Positions 1 to 6,803 of a stretch of 11,834 nt of DNA are shown piece after piece (position 1 is the stretch's first letter; the number at the start of each line of letters is the position of its first letter). Location of the stretch: positions 1 to 11,834 of the forward strand of contig JACQVU010000074.1 of assembly GCA_016209585.1 (NCBI GenBank). The letters are read 5' to 3'. The translations under genes and the position numbers were made by a program. The stretch is from Planctomycetota bacterium (GTDB lineage: Bacteria; Planctomycetota; UBA8742; JACQVU01). The notes beneath the pieces were generated by a model, which saw only the letters and a program-made list of their open reading frames with translations, was not told the origin of the DNA and did no database searches.

Positions 1-331
1 CCTTCACGCCTTCGCCACGCTCACGGTCCTGCTCCCGCAGAAGGTCCATGGCCAGGTACCGCTTCGTCCCCCACCTCGTCCCCGACACGTGCCGCAGCCG
101 CGCGCACACCAGCATCAGCGCCGAGTGTCCGTCCGGGACCGCCCCCACCACCCGCGTCCGACGGCGCACCTCTCGATTCAAACGCTCCAGCGGATTGTTC
201 GTCCTCAGCCGCCGCTGATGCTCCCGCGGGAAGTCGAAGTGCGCGAACGTCTCCTCCACCCCCTCACGCACCACCTTCGCCGCCCCCGACAGCCTCATCC
301 CCTCCAACTTCTCCACCACCGCTTCAGCCGT
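1..331 (-). pseudogene. IS256-family (Mutator-type) transposase, C-terminal fragment, 5'-truncated
   Basis: On the minus strand an open frame of about 110 codons runs from 331 off the left edge. It contains the segment LRTNNPLERLNREVRRRTR, then VVGAVPDGHSALMLVCARL, then WGTKRYLAMDLL. This order is the C-terminal signature of IS256/Mutator-type DDE transposases, where the NxxERxNxExRRR segment is strongly conserved. Family members are about 390-420 residues, so at least the N-terminal two thirds, including the first catalytic aspartates, is missing. No start codon lies at the 5' end: an in-frame TAG (332-334) ends the frame, and the homologous residues (AEAVVEKLEGM) begin right next to it. Just beyond is the plus-strand surface-protein remnant, so the fragment directly abuts a broken gene. 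No terminal inverted repeat is visible. The element is either a decayed insertion with an internal or one-sided deletion, or an assembly junction. Family assignment is confident; the fragment cannot be active as it stands. Confidence 0.85.
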
Positions 332-665
332 CTACTCCTCACCGATAACGTTGTCAGCGACCGGCACGCTCAAGTTCTTCGCCGTGGACGTGGCGGGAAA
401 CGTTGAAACGGTGAAGTCGCAACTTTACGTTCTCGGCCCCGCCGATTCCACCGCGCCCGTGACCACGGCGACGCCGGCGGGCGGGCTGTTCAACGCCGCT
501 CAGAACGTAACGCTCGCGGCGAACGAAGCCTCCACGATCCGCTACACGCTGGACGGCTCGACGCCGACGACCGCTTCCACCATCTACTCCTCTCCCATCG
601 CCATTTCGTCAACCACGACGCTCAAGTTCTTCGCCACGGACGCGGCGGGCAACGTTGAAACGGTG
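331..665 (+). repeat. Direct repeat pair (83 nt each) encoding CHB_HEX_C-type units
   Basis: Positions 331-413 and 583-665 are the same length and align without gaps. The most conserved stretches are the start (TCTACTCCTC), the block coding for LKFFA, and the end (AACGTTGAAACGGTG). They are consecutive protein repeats inside the damaged surface-protein gene, 252 nt (84 codons) apart. Confidence 0.8.
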
Positions 666-921
666 CGGACCGAGAATTACTACATCGCCGTCGCGGATTC
701 CTGGGTGCACACGTTCGCGCTGGAGGAGGCGCGGTACTTCGAAAACGGCCATGCTGGCCAACCCGCCGTCTGGACCGGTGGCGATGGTTCGCAATCGTGG
801 CACAAGAAGTTCATCGTCTGGGGCGGATTCAGCAGCGCCAGCAGCCTCGGAACCGGGTTCATGCTCGACGAGAGCGGCGTGTTCGTGAAGGCAATTGCCG
901 ACGCCGGCGCCCCGGCCGCGT

Positions 922-1215
922 GGCGGCCACACAGCCCTCTGGACCGGGTCGAAGATGATAGTCTGGGGGGGATATGACGGTACGTTCGGGTATTTCAACA
1001 CCGGCGGCGTCTACGATCCCGCGACCGACACCTGGACGGCAACCGCCACGAGCGGTGCGCCGGCTGCGAGGAGGAAGCACACCGCCGTTTGGACCGGGGC
1101 GAAGATGATCGTCTGGGGTGGGCATGACGGATCGTCATCGATCAACACCGGCGGCGTCTACGATCCGTCCACCGACACCTGGGCTGCCACCACCACCACC
1201 GGCGCGCCGGCCGGG
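922..1215 (+). repeat. Two tandem kelch-like coding units of about 145-150 nt
   Basis: Two consecutive units read HTA(L/V)WTG(S/A)KMIVWGG, then NTGGVYDP(A/S)TDTW, then SGAPAA or TGAPAG. Both the protein and the DNA are highly similar; GGCGGCGTCTACGATCC occurs in both. More diverged units flank them at about 757-915 and 1243-1374. These two outer units resemble each other (WTG.DGS..W....FIVWGG and WTGDGSEPWRGRCLFWGNG) more than the inner ones. Kelch-type repeats normally build a beta-propeller. Confidence 0.75.
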
Positions 1216-1397
1216 ACCCACTGGGAGTACAGCACCACGGCCGGACAGGGCGCGTTCCTTTGGACCGGCGACGGGTCCGAGCCTTGGCGCGGTCGTTGCC
1301 TTTTCTGGGGAAACGGCGACACTGCTGCCGGGGACGGCATCGTCAGCGGGGGCGGTGGCGCGTACTACATCCCGCCGTGATGCAGGTTTCTCACAAC

Positions 1398-1584
1398 AAG
1401 CCGCGAAGACGCCAAGAAGAAGAGAGTGCAGAACAGAGCAGAGTGTTACGCCAAGGCGCGAAGGCGCGAAGAAGAAGAGAAGCAGAGCGGAGCGGACGTC
1501 ACGCGGAGACACGGAGACGCGGAGAAGACTCCCACGGGAAGAACACGTGTCCGGACACCTCCGCGCCTCAGCGGCTTCGCGTGA
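1398..1584. repeat. Purine-rich dispersed-type repeat with terminal imperfect palindrome
   Basis: The block has repeated near-identical phrases: CGCGAAGACGCCAAGAAGAA at 1402-1421 and, at 1449-1478, CGCCAAGGCGCGAAG followed by a similar GAAGAAGAAGAG run. Then comes a palindrome whose arms are 1499-1524 and 1559-1584, pairing at 21 of 26 positions across a 34-nt loop. The loop contains the perfect palindrome ACACGTGT. Similar CGCCAAGGCGCGAAG and ACGCGGAGACGCGGAG phrases are familiar from spacers of environmental bacterial genomes; that is recalled, not searched. Confidence 0.65.
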
Positions 1585-1892
1585 CTCGCCTCGCGCGCGG
1601 GATGGGCGGGAACCGCCGAAGGTCCGCCTTTTGCGGAACCTGCACCGTCATTCCGAACGGTCGGTGCGAGTCGCATCGCGCGGCCGGTCCAGATACGGGC
1701 AGTATACGTCCCAACAAATACCCTGCCGGGCACGAACGCGGGGTAAAAAAAGCGACGCCCCGCCTCAGCCGGCGCGAAAAACCGGCGGAAATCCAGGGGC
1801 GATTGGGGTAAACCCCCGCCGACCTCGACGGCAAACCACCGGCGCCAACGGATTTACACACAGCGCAACGGGATCCGCGCACCGGGGGTGGT

Positions 1893-1921
1893 TTGGCCTT
1901 TTCGCGCGCGGGTGATATCAT
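1893..1921 (+). promoter_or_regulatory. Putative sigma70-type promoter of the ceramidase-like gene
   Basis: TTGGCC (1893-1898, 4 of 6 to TTGACA) and TATCAT (1916-1921, 5 of 6 to TATAAT) are separated by exactly 17 nt. Transcription would start near 1928, leaving a leader of about 84 nt before the ATG at 2012. The -10 is one of the few AT-rich spots in this spacer. No alternative of similar quality was seen nearer the gene. Confidence 0.45.
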
Positions 1922-2011
1922 CGCCTCATTCGTCCGCGACGCCGCGCCCGGTGTGGCTGGGCCGCGCGGCGTGGATCTGTTCCAACCTCGCCATTTCCGG
2001 CTTATCGTCAC

Positions 2012-3493
2012 ATGATCTCACCCCGGGTCCGCCTCGCGTCGCTTATCGTCCTGGTCGCCGTGTCGCTGGCCGCGGTCGCGCCGCCCCTCTGGGCGCTGGA
2101 CGACGGCGTCTTCCTGGTCGGCGCGGGGAAGGAGGCCATCACGCCGGCGGTGGAGACGTTCGAGGATCAGAACGGCAACAACCGGTTCGACGCCGGCGAG
2201 CCGTACAAAGACCGCAACGGCAACGGCAAGCGCGACGTCGTGTACATCGCGGGGTACGGCCGGAACCGCGAGGCCTTCGGCGTCCACGACGACCTCTGGG
2301 CGCGCGCCATGGCCGTGAAACGGGGCGACGCCACGCTCGTCATGGTGGCGCTGGACCTCATCGGCGCGCCGAGCGACCTCTGCATCCGCATCAAGGGCGA
2401 GATCGTGAAACGCTTCGGCCTGCCGTGGAACCGCGTCCTGATCGCGTCCACGCACACCCATCACGGCCCCGACGCCATCGGCATGTGGGGCCGCACGCTG
2501 CTGGAGTCCGGCGCCGACCCCGCCTACCTGGACACGCTGCCCGGCAAGGTCGCCGCCGCCGTGAAACAGGCGCTGGATTCGCTCCGCCCGGCGCGGTTCA
2601 AGGTCGCCTCGGTGTCGCTCCCCACCGTGGTGAAAGACATCCATGCACCCCACGTCACCGACCCGGAACTCTCGCTGCTTCAGGCCGTGGGGCTGGACGG
2701 AAAGAGCGTGGCCGTCGTCGCCAACTTCGCTTCCCACCCGGAAATGGTCGACGAGAAACAGCACCTCATCAGTTGCGACTATCCCCATTTCCTCCGCGAG
2801 CGGCTGGAAAAGAACCTCGGCGGGGGAATCGCGCTCTTCTTCGCCGGCGCGCTCGGCGGCATGCAGACCCCGAACGCCCCCGGCAACACCTTCGACGACT
2901 GCCGGCAGATCGGCGAGTTCAAGGCTGACCAGGCGGCCGCGGCGCTCGGCGCGGCGCCCCTCTCGCGCTCCAACACGTTTTTCGTCTACAGCCACCGGGT
3001 GGCGCTGCCGCTCGGGAACCAGATGTTCGCGCTGGGCATGGCCATTCGGGGGCGCGGCGCCACGGCGATCTTTGAAAGCCTCCCGAAAGACGCCCAGGGG
3101 CGGCGCCTGGTGCCGTGCGAGTTCATGCTCATCCGTCTCAGCGACACCGAGTTCATCACCAACCCCGGCGAGATGTATCCCGAACTGGGGTTCAAACTGA
3201 AAGAGAAGATGCGCGGCAAGGTCAAGTTCAACGTCGGCCTCTGCTTCGGCGAGATCGGCTACATCGTCCCCCCGGAAATCTGGAACCCCAAGGGCTACGA
3301 AGAGAGCATGAGTTTCGGCGTCGACACCGCGCCCACGCTGCTCGAAGCGCTCCTGGCCGCCATCTCCGCCGACGAGGTCGCGCTGGCGAAGTCGGAGCAA
3401 GACCTGCTGCCGCTCATCCCCCAGACGCTTCTCCCCGACGGGGTGCGCGGCGCGCCCGCGGCCCAGCCCGAAAGTGGCGACGAGGAATTCTGA
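2012..3493 (+). CDS. Secreted neutral/alkaline ceramidase-like metal-dependent amidohydrolase
   Basis: The 493-residue protein starts with a signal peptide: MISPRVR, then a hydrophobic core, with likely cleavage after LWA at about residue 29. The rest resembles the catalytic domain of neutral ceramidases, which hydrolyse the N-acyl bond of ceramide outside the cytoplasm. The candidate zinc ligands are all present: H148 or H150 in THTHHGPD, H242 in FASHPEM, E387 in NPGEMYPE and Y417 in GEIGYIVP. They match the order and approximate spacing of the His-His-Glu-Tyr set known from the Pseudomonas enzyme. The position of the family's nucleophilic serine (GDVSPN) appears here as GMQTPN (284-288), so substrate and mechanism may differ. 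It is shorter than full ceramidases (about 650 residues), lacking the C-terminal Ig-like domain. Residues 52-75 hold two DxNGNxxxD loops resembling EF-hand or dockerin calcium sites. No Shine-Dalgarno is evident; the start is chosen because it gives the signal peptide. Exact substrate is unproven. Confidence 0.8.
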   Translation: MISPRVRLASLIVLVAVSLAAVAPPLWALDDGVFLVGAGKEAITPAVETFEDQNGNNRFDAGEPYKDRNGNGKRDVVYIAGYGRNREAFGVHDDLWARAMAVKRGDATLVMVALDLIGAPSDLCIRIKGEIVKRFGLPWNRVLIASTHTHHGPDAIGMWGRTLLESGADPAYLDTLPGKVAAAVKQALDSLRPARFKVASVSLPTVVKDIHAPHVTDPELSLLQAVGLDGKSVAVVANFASHPEMVDEKQHLISCDYPHFLRERLEKNLGGGIALFFAGALGGMQTPNAPGNTFDDCRQIGEFKADQAAAALGAAPLSRSNTFFVYSHRVALPLGNQMFALGMAIRGRGATAIFESLPKDAQGRRLVPCEFMLIRLSDTEFITNPGEMYPELGFKLKEKMRGKVKFNVGLCFGEIGYIVPPEIWNPKGYEESMSFGVDTAPTLLEALLAAISADEVALAKSEQDLLPLIPQTLLPDGVRGAPAAQPESGDEEF

Positions 3494-3669
3494 AAAACCG
3501 CACCAGCGAACACGCGGGCGCAGACATCGACCTCAACCCCGCGACAAGCGTGATCGAAACCTTCGTCTCCAAGGACACGCTTGGCTCGAACGTGCTCTAT
3601 AACTCCGCGACGACGTCCGGCCTGCCCATGATGTATACCGATGGGCTTCATGGGTTCCTGAGTTCCTGA
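3493..3669 (+). pseudogene. Possible vestigial coding fragment of unknown function
   Basis: Immediately after the ceramidase-like gene, in a different frame, 58 codons stay open to a TGA at 3667-3669. The translation includes GADIDLNPATSVIETFVS and GSNVLYNSATTSGLPMMYTDG. It has a balanced composition, with Thr, Ser, Asn, Val, Ile and Tyr, unlike the Arg/Pro/Ala-rich shadows typical of this window. No start codon or ribosome-binding site precedes it. It looks like the tail or middle of a lost exported protein. I do not recognise the family, and a chance open frame cannot be excluded. Confidence 0.3.
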
Positions 3670-3875
3670 GAGATATCATCGCCCGTGAGCGGTCCGCAAG
3701 GTGGCGAACGCGGTGAAACCGGGGCGGAGATCGACTATCATTCGCCCGCGGCTGCCGGCGCGCGGGGTGTCGCGGGCAGGAACGGAGGCAGGGCGGCCAC
3801 AAGGGCCGCCCCTACCCGCCGCGTCGGCGCGCTGGGCAGGCACGGAGGCCTGCCCCACCTTCTTCCTCTTGGCGC
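3494..3875. other. 382-bp spacer: orphan reading frame followed by hairpin repeats
   Basis: The first half (3494-3669) keeps an open plus-strand frame whose translation looks protein-like (see separate entry). The second half (about 3684-3870) is G/C-rich and dominated by two hairpin repeats. A TATCAT at 3674-3679 could be a -10 box for the downstream membrane-protein gene, but I found no convincing -35 at the right distance. Confidence 0.6.
3774..3856. repeat. Twin hairpin repeat (dispersed palindromic element)
   Basis: Two perfect 8-bp stems occur: GGGCGGCC (3791-3798) with GGCCGCCC (3804-3811) around the loop ACAAG, and GGGCAGGC (3834-3841) with GCCTGCCC (3848-3855) around ACGGAG. In addition 3774-3789 repeats 3834-3849 with 15 of 16 matches, so the second hairpin's left part is duplicated upstream of the first. 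The phrase GGCCACAAGGGCCGCCCCTA resembles a palindrome I recall from spacers of many environmental genomes. It lies just upstream of the O-antigen-ligase-like gene. Confidence 0.7.
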
Positions 3876-6737
3876 ATGACCGGACTATCAGGAGGCCTCG
3901 GAAAAAGGTTGGGGCCGTTCGTTGAGGCCGTGCACGGCGCGTTGCTCTGCGCACTGGCCCTGGTCTTGCCGCTGGCGGTGGCGGTGGCGCCGGTCACGGT
4001 GACCACGCCGCGGGGGCATTCGCAGGCGCTCCTCGACGCCCTGGTGATCCAGTTCTCGCTCGTGCCGCAAGGAGTGTTGCTGACCGCGGCGGCCACGGCG
4101 CTGGGCGTGCTCGCGGCCGTTGACGTGGCGCGGCGTGGCGTGGGCGTCGAACGCACGGCGCCATTCGCGGGGCTTTTGCTCTATCTCGCCTTCCTGGGGG
4201 TTTCCATCGCGGGGGCGGTCAACCCGTGGGAGGCCGAGATCACGGTCGAACGGGCCTGCGCGTACGGCGTGCTGGCGTGGTCGGCCGCCCGGTTCGTCCG
4301 CACCCGCCGGCGGCTCGTCCTGTTGCTCGCGGCGCAGGCGGCCGGCGGGGCGGTCATTTCGATCTTGGGGTTATGGCAATACGTGGTCTGGGCGACGGGC
4401 GTGGACGTGCGCGAGGGCTTCTGGGCCGCGATCCACGGCGTGCCGGGCGCGACGCGCGACGGCCGCGCCGTGCTGGGATGGGGCTTCTCCCCCGTGAACG
4501 GCATGGCCGCGACGCTGGGCGTGAAGAACATCGCCGCCGCCTACGTCAACGCCTCGCTGCCGGCGGCGCTGGGGTTGTTCCTGCTGGCGCGCCGTCCCGC
4601 CCTCCGGCGCGCGGCGGCGGTGGCGGCGTTCGCCTGTGTGCTCTACGTTCTGCTCGCCAAGAGCCGCACGGCCTGGGCGGCGCTGGCGCTTGGCGCCCTC
4701 GTCGTGCTCGCCGCCGGCGCGCCCCTGGCTTGGGCGCGGTGGCGCACGACGCGCGCGCGTCTGGCGGTGGCGGGGAGCGTCGCGGCCTTCGCCGTCGCGG
4801 TCTGGGCGGGCGCGTCGGGGCTGGTCAACGTGTTTGGCCAGCCGGGGCGCACGGCGGAGCACGAGGAAGTGTTCAAGGCCACGTTCGCCAGGACGGTCGC
4901 CTCCTTCTTCGAGCCGGGTGGCGACAAAGGGCGCTTCAAGCGCTACCGCGAGTCGCTGCCCATGCTCGGCTGGAACGCGGAGACGGGCGATTTCGACCCC
5001 ACGGCGCTGCCCCTGTTCGGCGTGGGCGCGGGCAACTGGAAGTTCCATTACCCCCGCCACGTCACCACCGACTGGGAACCGGGCGTGCCGCGCAACTTCA
5101 CCGCCGCCAGCCAGCCGCGGCGGCTGCACAGCGACCACCTGGAAACGCTCATCGAAGCCGGTTGGCTGGCGTTCGCGGCCTACACGTTGTTCTTCGGCGG
5201 GCTGTTCGTGGCGGCGGCGCGCTTGGCGCGACGGGCGGACCTCCCCGGCGCTCCGGCGGCGTCGCTGGCGCTTCTGCTGGCCGTCACCGTGGCGCTGGCG
5301 CATGGCGCCGTGGACTTTCCGCGGGAGTTCATCGCGGTCACGGCGGCTTTTTACGTGATCGCGGGCGCCGTGCTGGGGTACGGGCGCGCGGTAACCGCGG
5401 CCGCGCCGGCGGCCGCGCCGGTGGCGACGGCGCCGTGTACCGGCTCCGGCTCCGGGAACGCTCCGTCCGTCTCCGTCTCAGCCGCCGTTCCGCGTCGCGG
5501 GCGCGTGGCGGGTCGGGTCGCGTCGGGCGCGGCGCTGGCGTTGGCCGTGGTGACCGGTGGCGGCGACGCGCTTTGGCGCTGGGGCGACGTGTGGCGCGCA
5601 CGGCGGTTCGAGCGCCTGGCCGACGAGGCTGCGCGGCTGGGCGACACCTACGCCGCGCGGGAGCACATGGCCCAGGCGTGCGCCGCGTGGCCGTTCGACC
5701 ACGAGTTGCAACACAAGATGTCGCTTTTCCTCCTGGCCACGGAGGCGCCGGACCGGGCGCTCGACCACGCCGAGGCCTGCCTGGCGCTGCACCCCAACTT
5801 CATCAACGCCCACAACGTGGCCGGCGTCTGCCACTTCCGGCGCCATGAGTTCCGCGAGGCGCGGGAGGCCTTTCTGTCCGGGCTGGCCGTGCACCGCGCG
5901 GACTACGATCTGCTGGTCAACCTCGGGCGGCTGGAGTTCGAGGAGGGCGACGAACAGCGCGCGCTGGAACTGTTCCAGGAGGCTTTCCAAAACGACCCCA
6001 AGGGCGCGGGGGAACTGGGCGCCGACGTCTCGCGCGAGGCGCTCCAGGAGATCGCCGAAATCCAACTCCGGCGCGGCCGGCACGACGAGGTCCTTCGCCT
6101 CCTGGCGTTCACCTGGCGCGAGGCCGACAGCGTGCGCTATTCGCTGGAGGTGGCCCGCGTGGAGACCGCGCGCGGCGACCTCCCCGCCGCGCACCGCTGG
6201 CTGCGCACGGCGCTGCGCCTGGCCCCCGACCGCTGGGACGTGCGCGCGCGCTACGCCCGCTTCCTCCACGAACACTACGCCCGCGATCCCGACAACCTCA
6301 CCTGGAGCCGCGCCCTTTTGCGCGAAACCAGCCGCGCCCGCGCGCTGGCGCCGGCCCGTTTGACGGGCGCGGGCGCGGCCCTGCGCCGCGACCTGGAGGC
6401 CCGCTGGCTCTGGGCCACCTACCACGTGCACTCCAAGGAGGCGATGATGGACTACGTCTCCATCGGGTCCGACCCGGCCCGGCTGGCCACCGCCATCGAC
6501 CACTTCCAGCGCGCGGAAGAGACCGGCATGGGCGGCTGGGAGTTCTACAAGTACTTCGGCAACGCCGTGCGCCTCGCGGCGGAGCGCGAGAGCGGCGACG
6601 ACGCGCGGCGGGCGATCCTCTCGCGCGCGCGGCAGTGGTACGAAAAGGCGCTGACCGTGCCTTCCCCCGAGGCTCCCCTGCCCCCCGAGCCGCGCGCGGA
6701 GATCGAGCGCCTGCTGGCCGCGCTCCCCGCGCCGTGA
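3876..6737 (+). CDS. O-antigen ligase/polymerase-family membrane protein with C-terminal TPR domain
   Basis: The 953-residue protein has about ten hydrophobic segments in residues 16-320, a large loop at about 320-425, then more membrane segments to about 505. The sequence RLHSDHLETLIEAGW (416-430) matches the conserved HSDxL.xLxExG motif of the Wzy/WaaL superfamily (O-antigen ligases and polymerases), which join lipid-linked glycans at the periplasmic face. An Ala/Pro/Ser/Gly-rich linker (about 506-545) and one more hydrophobic stretch (548-565) lead to a soluble TPR region. Its clearest repeats are at about 596-710 (HPNFINAHNVAGVCHFRRHEF, DYDLLVNLGRLEFEEGD), with weaker ones to about 900. 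This ligase-plus-TPR arrangement is common in environmental bacteria and usually lacks an assigned substrate. Start choice is uncertain: ATG 3876 has no Shine-Dalgarno, while AGGAGG at 3890-3895 precedes in-frame TTG 3909 by 13 nt. The downstream glycosyltransferase may belong to the same pathway, but it is not cotranscribed. Confidence 0.85.
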   Translation: MTGLSGGLGKRLGPFVEAVHGALLCALALVLPLAVAVAPVTVTTPRGHSQALLDALVIQFSLVPQGVLLTAAATALGVLAAVDVARRGVGVERTAPFAGLLLYLAFLGVSIAGAVNPWEAEITVERACAYGVLAWSAARFVRTRRRLVLLLAAQAAGGAVISILGLWQYVVWATGVDVREGFWAAIHGVPGATRDGRAVLGWGFSPVNGMAATLGVKNIAAAYVNASLPAALGLFLLARRPALRRAAAVAAFACVLYVLLAKSRTAWAALALGALVVLAAGAPLAWARWRTTRARLAVAGSVAAFAVAVWAGASGLVNVFGQPGRTAEHEEVFKATFARTVASFFEPGGDKGRFKRYRESLPMLGWNAETGDFDPTALPLFGVGAGNWKFHYPRHVTTDWEPGVPRNFTAASQPRRLHSDHLETLIEAGWLAFAAYTLFFGGLFVAAARLARRADLPGAPAASLALLLAVTVALAHGAVDFPREFIAVTAAFYVIAGAVLGYGRAVTAAAPAAAPVATAPCTGSGSGNAPSVSVSAAVPRRGRVAGRVASGAALALAVVTGGGDALWRWGDVWRARRFERLADEAARLGDTYAAREHMAQACAAWPFDHELQHKMSLFLLATEAPDRALDHAEACLALHPNFINAHNVAGVCHFRRHEFREAREAFLSGLAVHRADYDLLVNLGRLEFEEGDEQRALELFQEAFQNDPKGAGELGADVSREALQEIAEIQLRRGRHDEVLRLLAFTWREADSVRYSLEVARVETARGDLPAAHRWLRTALRLAPDRWDVRARYARFLHEHYARDPDNLTWSRALLRETSRARALAPARLTGAGAALRRDLEARWLWATYHVHSKEAMMDYVSIGSDPARLATAIDHFQRAEETGMGGWEFYKYFGNAVRLAAERESGDDARRAILSRARQWYEKALTVPSPEAPLPPEPRAEIERLLAALPAP

Positions 6738-6803
6738 TGGGCGCGTCAGCGGCCCGGGAGTCCGAAGGGAAGCCAGTGAACCGCGGCCCCCGGCGAAGCC
6801 CCC

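Larger units (their letters stand above)
318..1380 (+). pseudogene. Remnant of a surface or secreted protein with chitobiase C-terminal-type repeats and kelch-like repeats (truncated, frameshifted)
   Basis: In frame 3 the sequence reads STTASAVYSSPITLSATGT and continues without a stop to 977. It holds one partial and one full copy of a CHB_HEX_C-type repeat (TLDGSTPTTAS..IYSSPI..LKFFA.DAAGNVETV), a domain common in secreted bacterial proteins. From about 733 kelch-like units follow (VWTG..K.IVWGG). Frame 3 derails at about 920, and the same protein resumes in frame 1 (RGGHTALWTGSKMIVWGG, then RRKHTAVWTGAKMIVWGG, NTGGVYDPxTDTW), ending at the TGA at 1378-1380. Restoring CG in a GCGCGT context near 918-921 would rejoin APAA to RGGHTA. 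The 5' end is lost at the transposase fragment near 318-331, and no credible start exists; the TTG at 351 is inside a repeat. The intact protein was probably exported and carbohydrate- or surface-associated, which is inference. It is a pseudogene unless the frameshift is a sequencing error. Confidence 0.8.
1381..2011. other. 631-bp spacer with dispersed-type repeat and a promoter
   Basis: I see no credible gene in this stretch. The left part (1398-1584) is a purine-rich repeat that ends in an imperfect palindrome. A hairpin follows at 1621-1640 (GGTCCGC paired with GCGGAACC, one bulge). A second hairpin at 1642-1667 has GCACCG and CGGTGC arms. From about 1740 to 1890 I see nothing recognisable. 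The right end carries the likely promoter of the ceramidase-like gene. Open frames crossing the region have no family features. Confidence 0.7.

Noticed and set aside
89..406. Plus-strand 105-codon open frame at the left end
   Set aside because: Arg/Pro/His-rich translation lying opposite the recognisable transposase fragment.
1398..1584. CRISPR array
   Set aside because: The repeated phrases have no regular repeat-spacer spacing, and there are no cas genes in the window.
1118..1915. 265-codon frame running through the kelch-like gene into the spacer
   Set aside because: Crosses the end of a better-supported frame and the repeat region. Composition is Arg/Pro-rich with no domain.
2018..3400. 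460-codon minus-strand open frame opposite the ceramidase-like gene
   Set aside because: It is rich in Arg, Gly, Glu, Val and His with no family signature, and mirrors a well-supported gene.
1914..3683. Shared 12-mer GATATCATCGCC at 1914-1925 and 3672-3683, upstream of two genes
   Set aside because: With about 7x10^7 position pairs and 4^12 of about 1.7x10^7, a few 12-mer coincidences are expected by chance. Only the first copy has a matching -35 element.
4226..5848. 540-codon plus-strand frame inside the O-antigen-ligase-like gene
   Set aside because: Arg/Gly-rich shadow in an alternative frame. The main frame has membrane segments and the ligase motif.
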